Shown here piece by piece: positions 37,107-50,690 of a stretch of DNA of 64,000 nt. Source of the stretch: Dicaeum eximium (Eukaryota > Chordata > Aves > Passeriformes > Dicaeidae); the NCBI GenBank assembly GCA_013396995.1, contig VWZP01008577.1, positions 1-64,000 on the forward strand. Direction: 5' to 3'. Position 1 is the first letter of the stretch; every line of letters begins with the position of its first letter. Below the pieces are notes generated by a model, which was not told where the DNA came from, did not search any database, and saw only the letters and a program-made list of their open reading frames with translations. Both the position numbers and the translations under genes were made by a program.

Positions 37107-39308
37107 CCATTGAAATATTGGTATTTTTCCATAACATAATCACTCCACACCACCAGTGAAAGTACATTTAGGGTGGGAAGGAGTCATCAAAGGAAAATAT
37201 CTTTCACTAGTAGGTAAGACAGGATCCTTGAAAGGATTTTGACCTTGTTCCTGTTGGGTAACTCCTAAAAAGCCTTTAACGGTTATTAAATATGCACTCC
37301 CACAGGCTTGCAGACTGACTGAAGGGACAATAGAGGAAGACTGGTGTCACTTGTGGGTGACAAGCTTACTTGGCATCAGTCAGCAGCAAGTGCAGCTGTG
37401 CTTGCTCTGCCATGTTCAGGTGAGCTGAAAGGAGACAGGGCTGTGTTCTGGAAGGGCGGATTTGGAGGCAGAAGCTGAAGCAGTGATGGTCCCTGACTGC
37501 TGTGGAAGTCACTCTGCTCCAGCAGGGATGGGGGAAGAGAGGATGTCTCCAGTGCTGGGAAACCCAGGCTCTGTGGAGGTGTCATGCTGGTTCTCTCAGG
37601 AGCACCTGTCTGTGAGCTGGTTGTATTTCTCTGCACTGAAACTGCCCAGATGAATTCAGGTGATGCTGAAAACCTGGACAATGTGGAATTGTGCCCTATT
37701 TTTTGAGCCAGGGTGCTGCTCAGCTGGTAGGTGTGTGGGAAGGGAAAGGAAGGAGCTGTGTGTGCACAAGCTCAGCCCTGGCTCTCCTGCTCCCACTGCT
37801 CTGATGTCTGGGTGCCTCCTCACACGTGTGCAGTGTTTATCCTCACAGCCTCCCCCTGGAATGGGAAGGTGCAGCTCACTGCACTTTTTCTGATGGGGAC
37901 AGGGATGTGTGCCTGAGGGTGTGTGTAAAAGTGCTGCAAATTGAATCTGAGTCTGCATTCTGGGGTTGATACATTTAATTGCTGTCACATCCTTTGGAGA
38001 CCTTTGAGCTCTCCTGTGTTGTGAAACCATAATTGTACTGAAGTGGGCTTGTTTTGCTATTGCTTTCTAAATCTTCTGCATGTACCTGAGCATTGCTGGA
38101 GTACTCTCAGTCAAAGAAATGATTCATGCCAAGCTGAGTTATCTGATTTTCCATTTTTTTCTTGAGAACCTTGAAATGCACATTATGAGCTGAGAAATTA
38201 ATTTTTTGTGAACTTCAGAGATTCCTACCAAACTGCAGGACTTCTGACTGATGAAATTCCATTTTTTCTGGGATGTAACTTATGTCTTCACCTGCTTTAT
38301 TTTCCCAGTTGTCAATTTAGACATATATTTGTTTATATCAACTTATAAGAAGTTTTGGGGGGATTTTTTTAAATGAGGGTTTTAGCCTATTACCATCCTG
38401 TAAATGGAGGAAGCTTCTCAAACTAATGAGCAACCAATCTTCTGCTTGGGTGTGTGAAGTTGCTTTGATATTAAAAAAGAAAAAATATTTCCATAGCAAC
38501 CTATCAGCACAGAAAGTTTTTGCTATGTAGGGTTGTTGTAGTTGATGTTGTTACACCCTTACAGTGGAGATTTTTGACTGCTGTAACTGAGCCATAAGAA
38601 AGTAGCCACTAATAGCACAGCAACATTTGTTTTTCTATTTAGGACTTTGTTCTGGATATATACTTTTATAAATAAATGTAAGCTGTTATTAATGAAATTA
38701 CCTCAGGTTTCTACAGCTGCATATTTTGTTCACATTATCCAGCATTTCTTTTGAGTCCTGATATATCAGAATCAACAAACCTGCAGAGGAGATGCTGAGA
38801 AAGAAAAGGGAAGTTAACCGTCACATACCATAGGTGTGTTTAAACAGCTGGATGAGCTACTCTCTATCTCCCCAAAGAACCATGCTTTGGCATTTATTTT
38901 CATTAAGTGGTGGATGTGTGCACCACTGTACCTGTGCTAGAGCACCTCAGGATGATGGAGTGAGCCTAAATACTCAGCTTCTGCTTTGGTTACATAAGGA
39001 AGTTGCACATTCCCTCCCAGGGCAGCCATGGTTAGTCCTTTTTGGGTGGTGTTCAGGTCATTTCCTGTCATTATGGCTGGGCAATAATAACAAGGAAGGC
39101 TCTGGACTTTTCCAGTCATGCTTTTTTGTGTTGCCAGATTAAATAAAGTCAGCAACAAGATTGCACTTGGCTTCATACGTGACAAAACACTGCTGCCCCT
39201 TGTTTCATGACCATATTGGTAAGGGTTCCTGATGCATGATGAGGAATTTCTTTTGCCACCTGGTGGGCTGAAGGCTGGGAGGGAGAGAGGGTTTCAGGCT
39301 GCTGAGAC
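37107..39308. other. Intron 1 sequence, nothing recognised
   Basis: Mixed composition, moderately GC-rich at about 37380-37920, where overlapping open frames of up to about 124 codons occur on both strands. None shows a known domain and I do not call a gene. Confidence 0.4.
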
Positions 39309-39385
39309 TTTATTATTATTATTATTCTTATTATTATTATTCTTATTATTCTTATTCTTATTCTTATTATTATTATTATTATTAT
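39309..39385 (+). repeat. (TTA)n microsatellite with TTC interruptions
   Basis: About 77 bp of TTA triplets interrupted by TTC units, ending in a pure run of TTA. One frame reads as a poly-Leu/Phe stretch, which explains an apparent 114-codon open frame here; I reject that as coding. Confidence 0.95.
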
Positions 39386-42300
39386 CCATTTTTCTGCCTT
39401 TAAATGTCTGTGTCATAGAGGAACCCAAGAAAACTATTTTGGGTTTTTTAAACAGATTTCCTGAGAAATTCCATATCTGCTCTGCATTGTCTCTTGCTAG
39501 TTTCCATATTAAGAAATCCTTTGTTTCCTGTCTTGCACCTCTTTACAGTGTTCCAGGTCCAGTATCACTGCCCTGACTGGATTTACAAGACATTGGCAGT
39601 GTTAGGCTGGGCTCAATCTTAGGTTTTTTTACAATCTAAATGATATAAGGGAATAATGAAGGAACAGAAGAGGCAGTATGTGATTTAAAAGCTTGATTTG
39701 TTTCAAAAGATAACAGAAGATGGCATTTATTTGGCCTAAAGACATTATTTCTTTGTACATTTATCTTACTTTGGTAGTAATTTCTGGAATACTTGAATTT
39801 TGCCCCAGGACCTTGCAGCTGACTTCTCTGCTGCCCTCTAACCCTTTTACCTTTGCAAAACTTAATAGCTTGGAACAAATATTTAAGTAGATAGTAAGTG
39901 GTGTCTCAGAAGAGAGTTGATTGAAGAAATGGGGCCTCATTTTACCTGTGGTGAAGGAACTGGTTAACAAAGAGGATTAGAGGGTAGGGAGTGCTGCCCT
40001 AATCCTGTCACTTCCATGTTATGATTTTATGTAAGACTTGCTCATTTAGTTCAAACTGATTTTTGGTGTCACTATTTGTTTAATTAAAAATTCTAAGGGG
40101 AAGTTCAGAAGAGTTGGATTCACTGCATGGGAATGTGACTGTTTTGCACCACTTTACTCAGTACCACTAAAAGGTTATTAATTTGGGTTATGCACTTCTC
40201 TGATTGGCAGGCTAGTACATTTTGAGATTGACACAGGAAATCCATACTCATCACTGCTTAGCTTTGCTGTAGTGTCACACCACTGGGATCAACCAAGTGA
40301 CACCACTTCACATTTGTTTCTCTGCCTGCTTAGGAAAGCCATGGTGATTGTGGAGGCTGCTGATGTAGCAATAATATTGTGGTGCCTGTATCCTGGTATG
40401 GCTGACGAGATGCATGCATTAATTAAATTGAGGATGTGATTTGGACATTCTTACTGAGTTTACGTGAAAAAATTCCTTGCAAACGGCAGGAATTTGGTCG
40501 TGTATAATTTGCTTTCCTGAACCTTGTGGACAGTGAGCCTTCAGGCTGAGGTAGCTCTTCACTTGGTCAATTTGTGAACCTCCAGCTTAACTCAGCTGCT
40601 GTTGGCTCTTTTGGGACTAGTGTCCAGAGGGCTCCTTCAAGAGCTGTCAATTTAGCTGGCAGGTGTTTATTCTGCAGTGGTGTCATCTCTGGGCACTGCT
40701 AATCCTTATTTCAAAATAGCTGTGACAGCAGTAAGCACTGAGGCTAACATTTCTGAGAGTAAATTCAAATAGCTTGGTCCTAAATGCTGCCCTACATCAA
40801 GGGAAAACCTGACTTCTGGTAGCTTACCAAATGGCTGCCATGCCCCAGAACTCCATCATCCACAGTTCAGTGATCATCTCCCACTTATTTGTAAGGCTTC
40901 TTCCCCAGAAATCCTGATATCCTAAAACTTCCATTAACTCTGTGGCATTCTGAGAAACGTATTTTTTTTATTTCTGAAAGAAGGGTTTACTTTCTCTTAA
41001 ATCTTTTTAACCTGAAGATTTGAGGTTTTTTCTTACCAACTCTTCTCTCATGGTTACTTACTACTAGGAGATTTCTTTCAATATCTGTTTTAGCACTGGA
41101 GTAGTTTGTTACTAATAAGCTGCATCTTATAGCTGGAATATGTCTGTGTGGCTGAAACCACGGGTCATAGAGGAATATTGAAATTAAAATGCAGTCAAAG
41201 CTTTGTTTTGAGCACATTAGTTTTTCAAAGTGTTACTCTCCTTTTGTGCTACCTTTTAAGGCAGTGAAAATGTGTTAGAATTGAGCAGACAATGTACAGA
41301 TATAATTTCAAAAAATGGCATTACTTTGTAGATTAAGCACCTGAACTTCATCCCATGGTGAAATGCATGTTTAGTGTGATTTGATGTGAACAGAAACCAA
41401 TTTTCATGGCTTTGCAGTTCAGTTAGTGTAGCATTTCATTACAGTGACTAGGAACCCTCTCCCTTCTTTCCTCTGAGTTAAATCCAGACTCTTCTAAGGC
41501 TCAAAGTAATGTGTACTTTTTCTTCTTTTATCTTTATTCTCAGGATTTGCTAATACCCCCACAGCTACCTTACATGTCATTCTGTTTTTCTCAGAGGTAT
41601 CCAGGCAATTCTCGTTTTCTTCCCCCTTCCTCTGAAGAATGTCAGAGATCCAAAAACAGAACCCCACAGATTGGTTCAAGACATGACAGAAAGACTGTTC
41701 AGGTTTTCATGTGTGTTCTGCTGCAAGCTCTTAAAGTCTGCCATAGATGTAAAAGTCCTTGATCTCTCTGCCTGAGAACCCCACCTGTACAGTTTTGGCT
41801 TGTTTCATGAGAGAATGCTAAATTCTCATGTGATGTCCTGAAGGGACTCACTGGTGTGCCATTACTCTGGTTAGCTGCTGCTTGTTCTGTCAGTTCTGTG
41901 TTTTCTTCCCCTCAGGACCCCTCAAGTCTTCTGGCTGCTCAGAAGTCTGTTAAATCTGGTTCTGGTTGGAAAAGAGCAGGAAAGATGTAATGACTAAACA
42001 GGATTTTGCTGCGTGCTATGGGCAAATCTCTTTATGGTCATCAGGAGCTGTGTTACAACCAGTACTGGAGAGTGAGAGAGTTTATTTATAATTACAAAGT
42101 ATACTATGTGAATATTGATTCACCTACAGTTTAAAAAAAAATGGGTTTTTTACATTTTCAGGAGCAATCCTCAAGAGCCCCACCATGAATGCGTTAATGC
42201 ATTTTGTAAGGGCGAGTGTGTTCCTGCAGCACATTCCACCCCCAGATGAGAGGCATGCCAGGTTGTTTTTCATGCCTGTCAGTTACTGGAATGTAACAGA

Positions 42301-45300
42301 TGTGAAACTGGAAGGCAAACTGCTGTGAGCAGCTCCTGTCCTGACCAGCTCTCTGCGTTAGTTAATGATCCCCGTGTCTTCCACAGGTGTGTGAAAATGT
42401 GTACAGCACCAGCAGCACTTGGAAGTGTCTAGAAATAGCAATGCTGTGTGTTTCAGATGTGCCAAAGGCTGGAGATATTTGAATCTTGATTCAGCCCCTA
42501 TAGTTTGAATTGATACAAATTATATTTTCAGGTATAATTTTTTTACTTTTAACAGAACCTACTTAACAAAATTCTGCTCCAGATGTCTTTTCCATCAAGC
42601 AAACCCTGTGAGTATGAGTCAATTGTACATTTCCATAAAACGGTACAAGTACTCCTCTCCTAGTCAAAATAGCTTTTAAACAACCTGTGTGAGACAGAAC
42701 AGAATTATGGATTTGAATATTTACATATATTGAGTATCAAAGTTATTTGGCTTGATACTATATGTCACCTAATTCTGAAAGGTTTATCCAAAGCTCTTGC
42801 CTGTTTTCTTGTCTGTGTAGCTCAGGACAGGCAGAATCCAGCTTCTGGAATAAACAGGATCTTTAAAAAGTGAGAGATGGAGAACTGGAGATGCTGGGTT
42901 TTGTCATACAAAGTCCAGTAACACATGCTGACGTTGAGATCGATCCTTCTCCCACTTAGTGATGATGAGACAGCTTTAATGTGGGGTAGGAGATATGTGG
43001 ATGTTAAAGAAGGTGAGCTGGCCAGCAGATCATAATGTCAGAGTCCAGAGCTTTTCCTCAGATGCTTTTTGCTTAGTTGCACACTCCTGAGACATGCAAA
43101 CCAATTCCTGCTGAGGGTATCATGGGAGTTCTATGTTCTTCATGCTTTTTTAATCAATCAGTTGGAATGCTTCTGTGGTTTAAGGTGACTGACCAGTTAT
43201 TGCAGAATTTTATAGCAGCTTTAACTAAAAACTTCACAAAGTTATGTTTTATAACCCCTTCATTTCAGTCAACAAAGCAATTGCTGACACCTCTTGGGGA
43301 AGCAGCATGTGTTTTTTCTTTTCCCCATTGTGAGATTGAGAAGGTTCAGTTCCTCACCATCCGAGCTGTGTCAGCACGAACTCAAACTCCTCCCATTGCT
43401 TGTCTTCTTTGGAAACTTTGCCTGCACAGTGGGCATTGTTTGTCTCTGTCCTAATTCCCTTCTGCTGTAAATGCAACGGGAGCATTTGCAAAGAATAAAT
43501 CATTTCACTCTATTGACAAAGCTGCGTCTGTAATTGTGTCAGCTGAACCAGACAGTGAGCTGAAATCTTTTCTGAATTAGGGTTTGTGTAACTCTAACCC
43601 CATTCCTGGCCAAGCCTTGCAGCCCGGTCTGGAACAGTGAGCATGACAAAATCTCAATGGGAGTGAAAACCAGTAGCACATATTATACAAATTATTTAAG
43701 TTTGGTGCTAGATAAAGATATTTAGTAAGAGGCAAAAAGAAAAAAAAGTAGTTTTACAAAGACAATCCTGACAATCTGTGTTCTTTTGCATTTTATGGAC
43801 TTTGACTTGTGTAATAAAAAAAAATTAAATGATCAGGCCATTTTTTAGTTTTCAACATATGTAAAAGAGTGGTCGTTAGGATGTTGGATTCTTCTTACTG
43901 TATTTATTTGGAAATTTTACATTGTGGACTTTGAAGTTAGAGCAAAAAAGGAACTTGGTGCAAAACAGGTGATGTTTTTCTTGCCAGACATTACTATTTA
44001 ACTTTTTTTCCTTTTCTGGATCATGAAAATTTCAGCACAAGGAAAAAAAAAAAAGTGATCTATCCAGCTTCTATAAAAATTTTAATGCACATCCAGTGGC
44101 ATTAGGTTTTGGATAAAATTTCTGGTAAGTAATTAGTAAGATGAAAACCAGCTTATTTTTTCACTCAAATAATATTTGACTCTCAACTAAAGATTTGAGA
44201 GCTCCCAAAAGCTTCCATAGTCTGCATTTGAAGACTAGTAGAAAACTCCCTATTGGATTATGACTGGTGGTTTTTCAGCTTCTGAGGAAAGAAGGGATTA
44301 ATTGAAAATGTCAAGTTGGGTTTGTTGGATTTTTGAGGAGGAGGTGGGAAGTGTGACAGGGTCTTTTTTTTCCTTCCACAGTTCCAGAGATGAGAGTCTT
44401 CCCAGATATGATGAGTGTAAATTTGGAGCTGTGTTCAAACTGATCCTTGAGATTTACATGCATAAAACATTTTCTCAGCAGTCATTCAGAAGTCTTTGGA
44501 GTTGAATGAGATTCTGATGAAAATTAAACTGGCCATGCCAGGCAGCACCTACTGTCAAGATACTGCTCAGGGAGAAAATGGAATAGAAAACTCCATCTGG
44601 ACTCCTGAACAGTTTTATCATGTGGTGACTGAATTTGTACTTTGAGCTTGAGGCTGATGATGTTTTGTGATAAGTATTGGGAAAAATATTTTTAAATTCA
44701 CACTGGAGGCTTAAAGAAGGGATGTGTAGGTTTTTTTTCTTTTAAAATATTTTTTAATTTATTAGATATTCTGATGAATTAGTCTGTAATCCTTTTGACT
44801 TGCTTCTGAAAAGCTGACTGTCTCAGACTTGGAGTTGCTAAAAGAGGTGCTGTAAGCATGTTTCCCAAAGGTTTACAGTGGGATCAGGTAAAATACAGCC
44901 AGTCTTTGACAGGGCAGAGGAAGATGGGTCAATCCTTGTTTTCAGTGTTACTGGACAGTGACAGCAGAATGTCTGAGTTAATACATGGAGCTGCAGCTCT
45001 ATTCCATAAGCCTGACAGTCTGTCCTTATTGTTTTGACAAAGATTATTGATTTCCATATTCAACCTTTTCTCTATTTGCAGTTTTTCACACTGCTAATCT
45101 AATGAGATGGTGTGGAAAAATGTACTGGTTCTTTTTTTAAGACTTCTTGGGGCTTGGTACCTTTTAGCTGCTGGGCTTCTGCCTAGAAAACAACTGTTTG
45201 TTACACTGCAATTTCACATCAATTTTTGTCATGTTACACACAGATTTTATTTATATTTAGTATATAATACACCTATATATTGTGTATCTCTAAATATTTA

Positions 45301-48300
45301 CATATAACTTTAATACACATATTTTGTGATTGTTGTACTGTACAGATATTAGATTATATTTGTATAAACATATAATGTTTTTTTCAGTAATATGCACATT
45401 TTTGTCATGTATTTCCTTGTGTTTCTTTTCATCTGTGGAGATGTATACATAATTTCTATGAATAATGACAACTTTTATTCATCTCTACTCTTGAGTTGTT
45501 CTGTAGAGAGTATCCAGAAAAATTATCATCTATATGGAGTATTTCCCAATAGTAATTTACTCTGTAGTGTGCACCCTGCTGGAACTCATTATGCAAATGC
45601 TATATTTGTTGGCTCAACCCCATATTTTTCTGAAAGAATGTTTTTTTCATTGCTTTAGGGGAGAAAAAAAAAAAGTTTTGACAAGGTCAGTATTCACTTC
45701 TTTCCTCACCTGTTATCCCTGTCTTTCCCTTCCAGAAAATTAAAGCAGATTACCTCCTGTTGGTTGTGTAAATATGTCCTAATTGCTTCATGTCAGTAAA
45801 AGCACTGAATGCCCACATGCAGACAGAATAAGACACTTGCTGTGGGATGAAAAAAACCCTGAGTCTGAAAAGAACTTTGGAGTTCTCATTACAAGGTCTG
45901 ATGTTTCATTCCTTAGCAGCAGTCAGCTGGAGACAGAAACACTGGGAGCTGAGGCATGCCTAATTCCATGTCCTTTGGTCATGTGCATTGTTTTGCTTTG
46001 GAGGAGCTGCAGCACAAATACCTGAACTACAGAAAAGATGCTCTTGATGGAATAGGCTAAGGAAAGTTGCTATCTTCCAATATTTTCCAATTACAAAATA
46101 CGGAATAATACTGCTCAAGAATATGTTGTAGGCAACAAATGAGTCTTAAAATTACCCGAAACCATGAGAATTTTCCTTTCTGAGTTTCATCATAATTTCT
46201 TATTACCAGTTTTTAATTTCAAGCTGAGGAGCTTGACAGCAGCCGTTTCAAGTAAATGCAGTTACTGTGATCTTGGAATTTCGTTGTGGCTTCATTATGC
46301 TCTGAAGTCATTATTGACTTCTGTGTTGCCATAAGGATTTTGCAGAACTCGCTCTTTTCCCTGCGTATCCACACACAGAGCAAATGGATTTTGTTTGTAA
46401 ATTCACAACTCCATAGCACGGGCACAATTCCTGTTTGTAAAAGTGCTTTGTGCTGCTTAAGTGATGTGTAAATGCCCAGAGGTGTTTTTTCTCTCTGTAT
46501 GTGTGTGAGTGTGACCAGCCACTGGGACCGGTGTCAGAGCAGCCACGGGGTTTGACAGGCAGGTGTGACACCTGTCCCAGTGGTGCAAAGGCCCTGCCAG
46601 GTGGGGACAGCAGGAGCAGGGCTGGCACAGAGACTCAGCCCATGCTCATGCCAGAGGAGGTGAATCCTGCTGGGCTCAGCTCCCTGCTCAGCCTGGGTCC
46701 AGCTGGGCACCGTGGCTCCCACCCTGCCTGCAGGGGCACAGACGGAGCTGCCAGCTCCAGGGCTGGCACTCTGCTCACCCAGGGCATCCTTCCCAAGGAA
46801 CAAATCCCTGCCCCAGGGTGTTTGCCTCCGGCTCAGGAATCAGTCCCAGTTACTGCTTTGGCTCCCCTGAGCTCTGCCTTTGTAAAAAGGGAAGGTGAGG
46901 GAGGGAGGATGAAAGCTTAGTGCAAAGTTTGGTTTATTTCTTACTGCATTTAGTCATGGGTGGCACTAAATGAAGTGAGATGAGGAATTTTCTTTTGGAA
47001 ATACTGATAACCTTCAAGTCGTCACTGTTATCTATAATCCACTCCCCTTTTTCTGGTTTTAAGCCTCTTCCTGTCTTTTTCCCTCTGATTGTGTGAGGCA
47101 TTCTGGGTCTTTAATAAGGCTGCTTTCAAAGCTTTGTGTCTGTCATTTTCTTCATGTGGCAAATAAGCCTTCTCTTTGTACCAGCCAGCTTTTCATAAAC
47201 GAATATTGCTTACTTTGACCATGTGCTTCTTGCTTTCCAACAGCAGACAACATCTTCTTTTACTTCTAAAATACATTTTTTTTAAAGTGTTACAAAACGA
47301 CAGTATAGCAGAGATATGAAAAGGAACAATTTTTTTCCTTCTGTGGTTTCTTGCACTTCACACAGGTGTACGGAGGATATTCAGAAAAGGAAGAGCAAGT
47401 TAAAAACTGGCAATAATGAACAGGCCATGTAATATTCCCCTTTCTGCTCACTTAATTATTTAAAAATATGCTAAAAGTTCCATGTATGACAGAAAAAGAT
47501 GTACTCACTTTTTTGCTGCTGGAAAGAAAATTTTGTGTGGAACTAGAGTGGGAGTGAAGAAAAACGAGAGCACGTTGTGTTTGGGAGGCAAATCAGACAA
47601 GTTCTCTTTAGCCATGTTATTTTTCAGACCTTGTGTGCTGCAGGATTTGAGAATGGTTTTCTGAGGGATCTGCTCCAAAAGAGAGAGAGCAGTACTGAAT
47701 TGTAACTCACATGTAGTCAGTGTGAATTGATGTAGCTTTGCAAAGACAGATGAGGTTAATGGAGTCCTTAATTTTTGTCCTGGTATAAACAAATTAGGCA
47801 AATTGGCAACATCTCTAACTTTCTAAGAATATCATCAAAGTAAGGAGAGATGTGGCATCAACAGTGTTGTCAAAGTAGCTAAATTTTGATTGGTGTTACT
47901 TTGAATCTTTAGTATATTATGCCGATTACCAGGACACGTAGCGAGAAGATTTTCTTTCTCCTTAGCCCCTGAAAACACAGCTTTCCTGTCATGTACTTTA
48001 GGGGAGACCACCATAGTGTTTCTACTGTAAATTGTCTTTTAACATTCTGATCAGAGACAAAACAATGTTGTTCCCTAGCTAATATTTGTATTTATTTCTT
48101 GGGATATAAAAATGCTAAACCAGAGTGAGACCTGAGGAAATGTGAAACCTGGACTTTTCTGTGAGCAGTAAAGCAAACTGTAGAATATTGAAGTTGGAAG
48201 TGCTGTGAGGTCAAGGCTACCAAAAGGAAAAGAATCCTCATTTGAAGCCAGTGGCAGCAAAGCTGCCCATGTGTTAGAGTGATGCTATTACTGTGCCAGT

Positions 48301-48804
48301 TTCATTGCCTTCTGTACATTAACATGAATTAAAACGAATTAACAGTGCTTCAGGTCTTCAGTTTCCTTTACAGACAGAAATAGGAGACCCCTTTTGATGG
48401 ATCTACTGTATTCAGTTAGGCTGAAGCCAAAGTGGATCAACAAGAGACATGGAAGAGAGAAGCAAACAGGAGGAAAATGGGAATGTTGCTGGAGATGATC
48501 AGCATTCAGTTAAAAATAAAAGCCAAACTTGGACTTTATTATGCAGCTGATATTTGTTAATATAGAATAAGTGAGGCTGTAGAGCATGAACAAATTGCCT
48601 TTAGGAGAAAGTGAATTTTAAGAAAGGACTAAGATGTGAGTCCTGTAGCCATGTGTCAGAGGTAAAATGCCTCCTGCATTGCTGATCCCTCTGCTGCTCA
48701 CTGTAGGTCTAGTGCTGCTCTCAGAGAATTAACATTACTAACATGCCATTACCTAACTCAGCTGCTCTCCTGTCTTACTTCCCACCATTTCTGCTTTGGT
48801 AGAG
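39386..48804. other. Intron 1 sequence with one GC-rich patch
   Basis: AT-rich intronic DNA apart from a GC-rich but CpG-poor patch at about 46500-46900. That patch keeps open frames of about 139 codons (+) and about 89-105 codons (-). I do not recognise any encoded protein and treat the patch as non-coding. A TA-rich stretch runs about 45230-45380. Confidence 0.4.
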
Positions 48805-49513
48805 TGCCTTGGTTTGAAAAGATGGGTGTCAGCTAAGGAAGGCAGGAGCTTCCCCTGAAATGGAGAAAGGTAAACCCCCTCCCTCCAAATTACCACAATT
48901 TTGAATAAAAAAGGCTCTCAGGCAAAGATATGGGAATAGGAATAACAGTTCTTTACTAGGAAAAACTGAAAATACAAATGTAATTAGTACAAACAAAACC
49001 ACTGACAGAGTCAGGATAGGACCTGACACTCTGGGGGTCAGGGTGTTGGTATCAGTCCAGTTGAATGGTGGCTGCTCCTCCTGCAGTGACAGATGTGGTT
49101 CTGCTGAAGCAGTGATGCTGTAGAAAAGGTGTAGGTTTCCTCTGAAGGTCTGGTGGTGGTGTAGATGGGCCTGGTCTTCCTCTGGGAATTCCTTCATTGG
49201 GAATCCAATGGAGAAGAAAGCTGCTCCTCTGGGAATCCAGTGGAGAAGAGGCTCTCCTGGTGTCCCAAAGTCTCAGATTATATCCAGGTAGGAATGCTTG
49301 GCTCCTCCCTCTGGATGGAGCATTTCACAATGGGATGATGTCATTTTATCAGTCATGCAGTGAGACTCAGTAGCCCATGGACAGAAGATACCTCCCCTGA
49401 ACAAGGATTGGTTGTGGAAGAGATAAGAAAACTGCCCAATGAACAGAAGATAACTGCCCCACCTCTAACAGATGGCAAATAGAATACATCCTTATTTTAC
49501 AATCCAGGACACA
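48805..49513 (-). mobile_element. Endogenous retrovirus solo LTR, passerine type
   Basis: On the + strand it opens with tgccttggtttgaaaag and ends near ccaggacaca. Read on the minus strand it is a TGTGTCCTGG...AACCAAGGCA LTR. That orientation is supported by a degenerate polyadenylation-type block (aGTAAAGAACTGTTATTCC, from an AATAAAGAAC ancestor) near 48947-48965, followed by a U5-like tail. It also has a TATA-like element (GGATATAATC) upstream near 49276. I recognise the sequence as a common songbird LTR but cannot assign a database name. A 19-bp block is repeated at 49199-49217 and 49231-49249. No clean target-site duplication was found, so both ends are approximate. No gag, pol or env sequence adjoins it. 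Confidence 0.68.
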
Positions 49514-50081
49514 GAGGCTTGCCCTGAATGCTCCCTGCTGTGTGGAGCCCTGTGCAAACATCAGTCAGGGCTCCTGCCCTGAACATTTGCATTGCAACAA
49601 ACAATCATGGTATGCAAATGAAACAAGCAAGTGGATGGGCAGGAGGATGTGAAAGAATGTAGACAAAATTAGAGGCTACTTTGTTATTGGTCTGTGTGCA
49701 CAGTTCCTTTCAACAGTCCCTTTAGCCCACAGAACACCATCTTGTCTGTCACTTCAGATGGTGACAGACTGAGGCCAGCTGAGGTTTGTCCTGTTGCCAC
49801 CTAGTTTCATTAGACGTGAAAGTGAATTTTAATCAAATGTGTTTTCCATGTGGATTGTACTTTTAGTAGGCAGTGGTTTGGTGGTCTTTGTAGCATCTCT
49901 CCAGTCTGTTTCCTTGTTACACCAGTTTTTATTACCTAACAGTACTGGATCAAATGAAAGACGTCCTGTCTTGAGCAGCAGCCAGAAACAACAAGAGCAG
50001 GGCAAGCATGCATGATAATGTTTTCCATTCCCTTCTGGAACTTCAACCATTTTCACCCCATGGATTTACTGAGATAGGTGT
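49514..50081. other. Intron 1 spacer, possibly with leftover ERV sequence
   Basis: Lies between two LTRs. The part up to about 49780 (tatgcaaatgaaacaagcaagtgg and a ctttcaacagtccctttagccc block) may belong to the neighbouring retroviral copy, but I could not confirm this. No coding content is seen. Confidence 0.35.
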
Positions 50082-50685
50082 TGTGAAAAATGCATATTAT
50101 ATGATTACCTCTTCACAAATATTAGAATGAATATTATATGTTTTCTGTTGGTAAGTTACGTTGTATTAATTTTTGTAGTGCTGTATTAAACTTTTAAATG
50201 TAGTCTTTTTTTGGTTAAAGCATAATATTAAAATCAAAACTATGTGATGTAAGATACTTTTTGTAACTAAGTCAAGGAATGGATAAGATAACCAAGAAAT
50301 TCTTCACATACAGATAACAACAAGAGGACACCAAGAATCCTGAGAATCTCCTTACCTTTTCCTTATAGACTCTCTGGAGCCAAGAAATTGATTTATGCAA
50401 TGAGACAGGAACAGAGATTAAATATAAGACACCCTTTGTTTGAGAGGAAGGTTTGAATCATGTATGAAGAAATATGAATATGCAACAGGCTATTATTTTT
50501 AAGGGTCAGTCCTTTGTGGGTGCTTTGTGCTTTTCCTGAGAGAGAAGCACCCAGACATCCATAATTCTTTGCTTTTTATTGTCTCTTTTATTGTCCTAAC
50601 CTTGATTGTCCAAATTTATATTAATTTAAATTTTTTACTATTAAACTTTTAGAATTTCAAACACAAGTGAATGGTGTTTTCCACA
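50082..50685 (+). mobile_element. Solo LTR copy A, ERVL-like, intact ends
   Basis: A 604-bp LTR running from TGTGAAAAATGC to TTTTCCACA, flanked by a perfect 5-bp target-site duplication GGTGT (50077-50081 and 50686-50690). TG...CA ends and 5-bp duplications are typical of ERVL-class elements. A TATA-like AATATAA at about 50420-50427 suggests sense orientation on +. The R/U5-like part follows, with the gagagaagcacccagacatcc block. It is closely related, over its full length, to copy B at 53929-54528 in the other orientation. No internal retroviral sequence remains, so it arose by LTR-LTR recombination. Confidence 0.88.
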
Positions 50686-50690
50686 GGTGT

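Noticed and set aside
39232..39576. 114-codon open frame with a poly-leucine stretch
   Set aside because: The leucine run is the translated TTA microsatellite; no transmembrane protein family is indicated.
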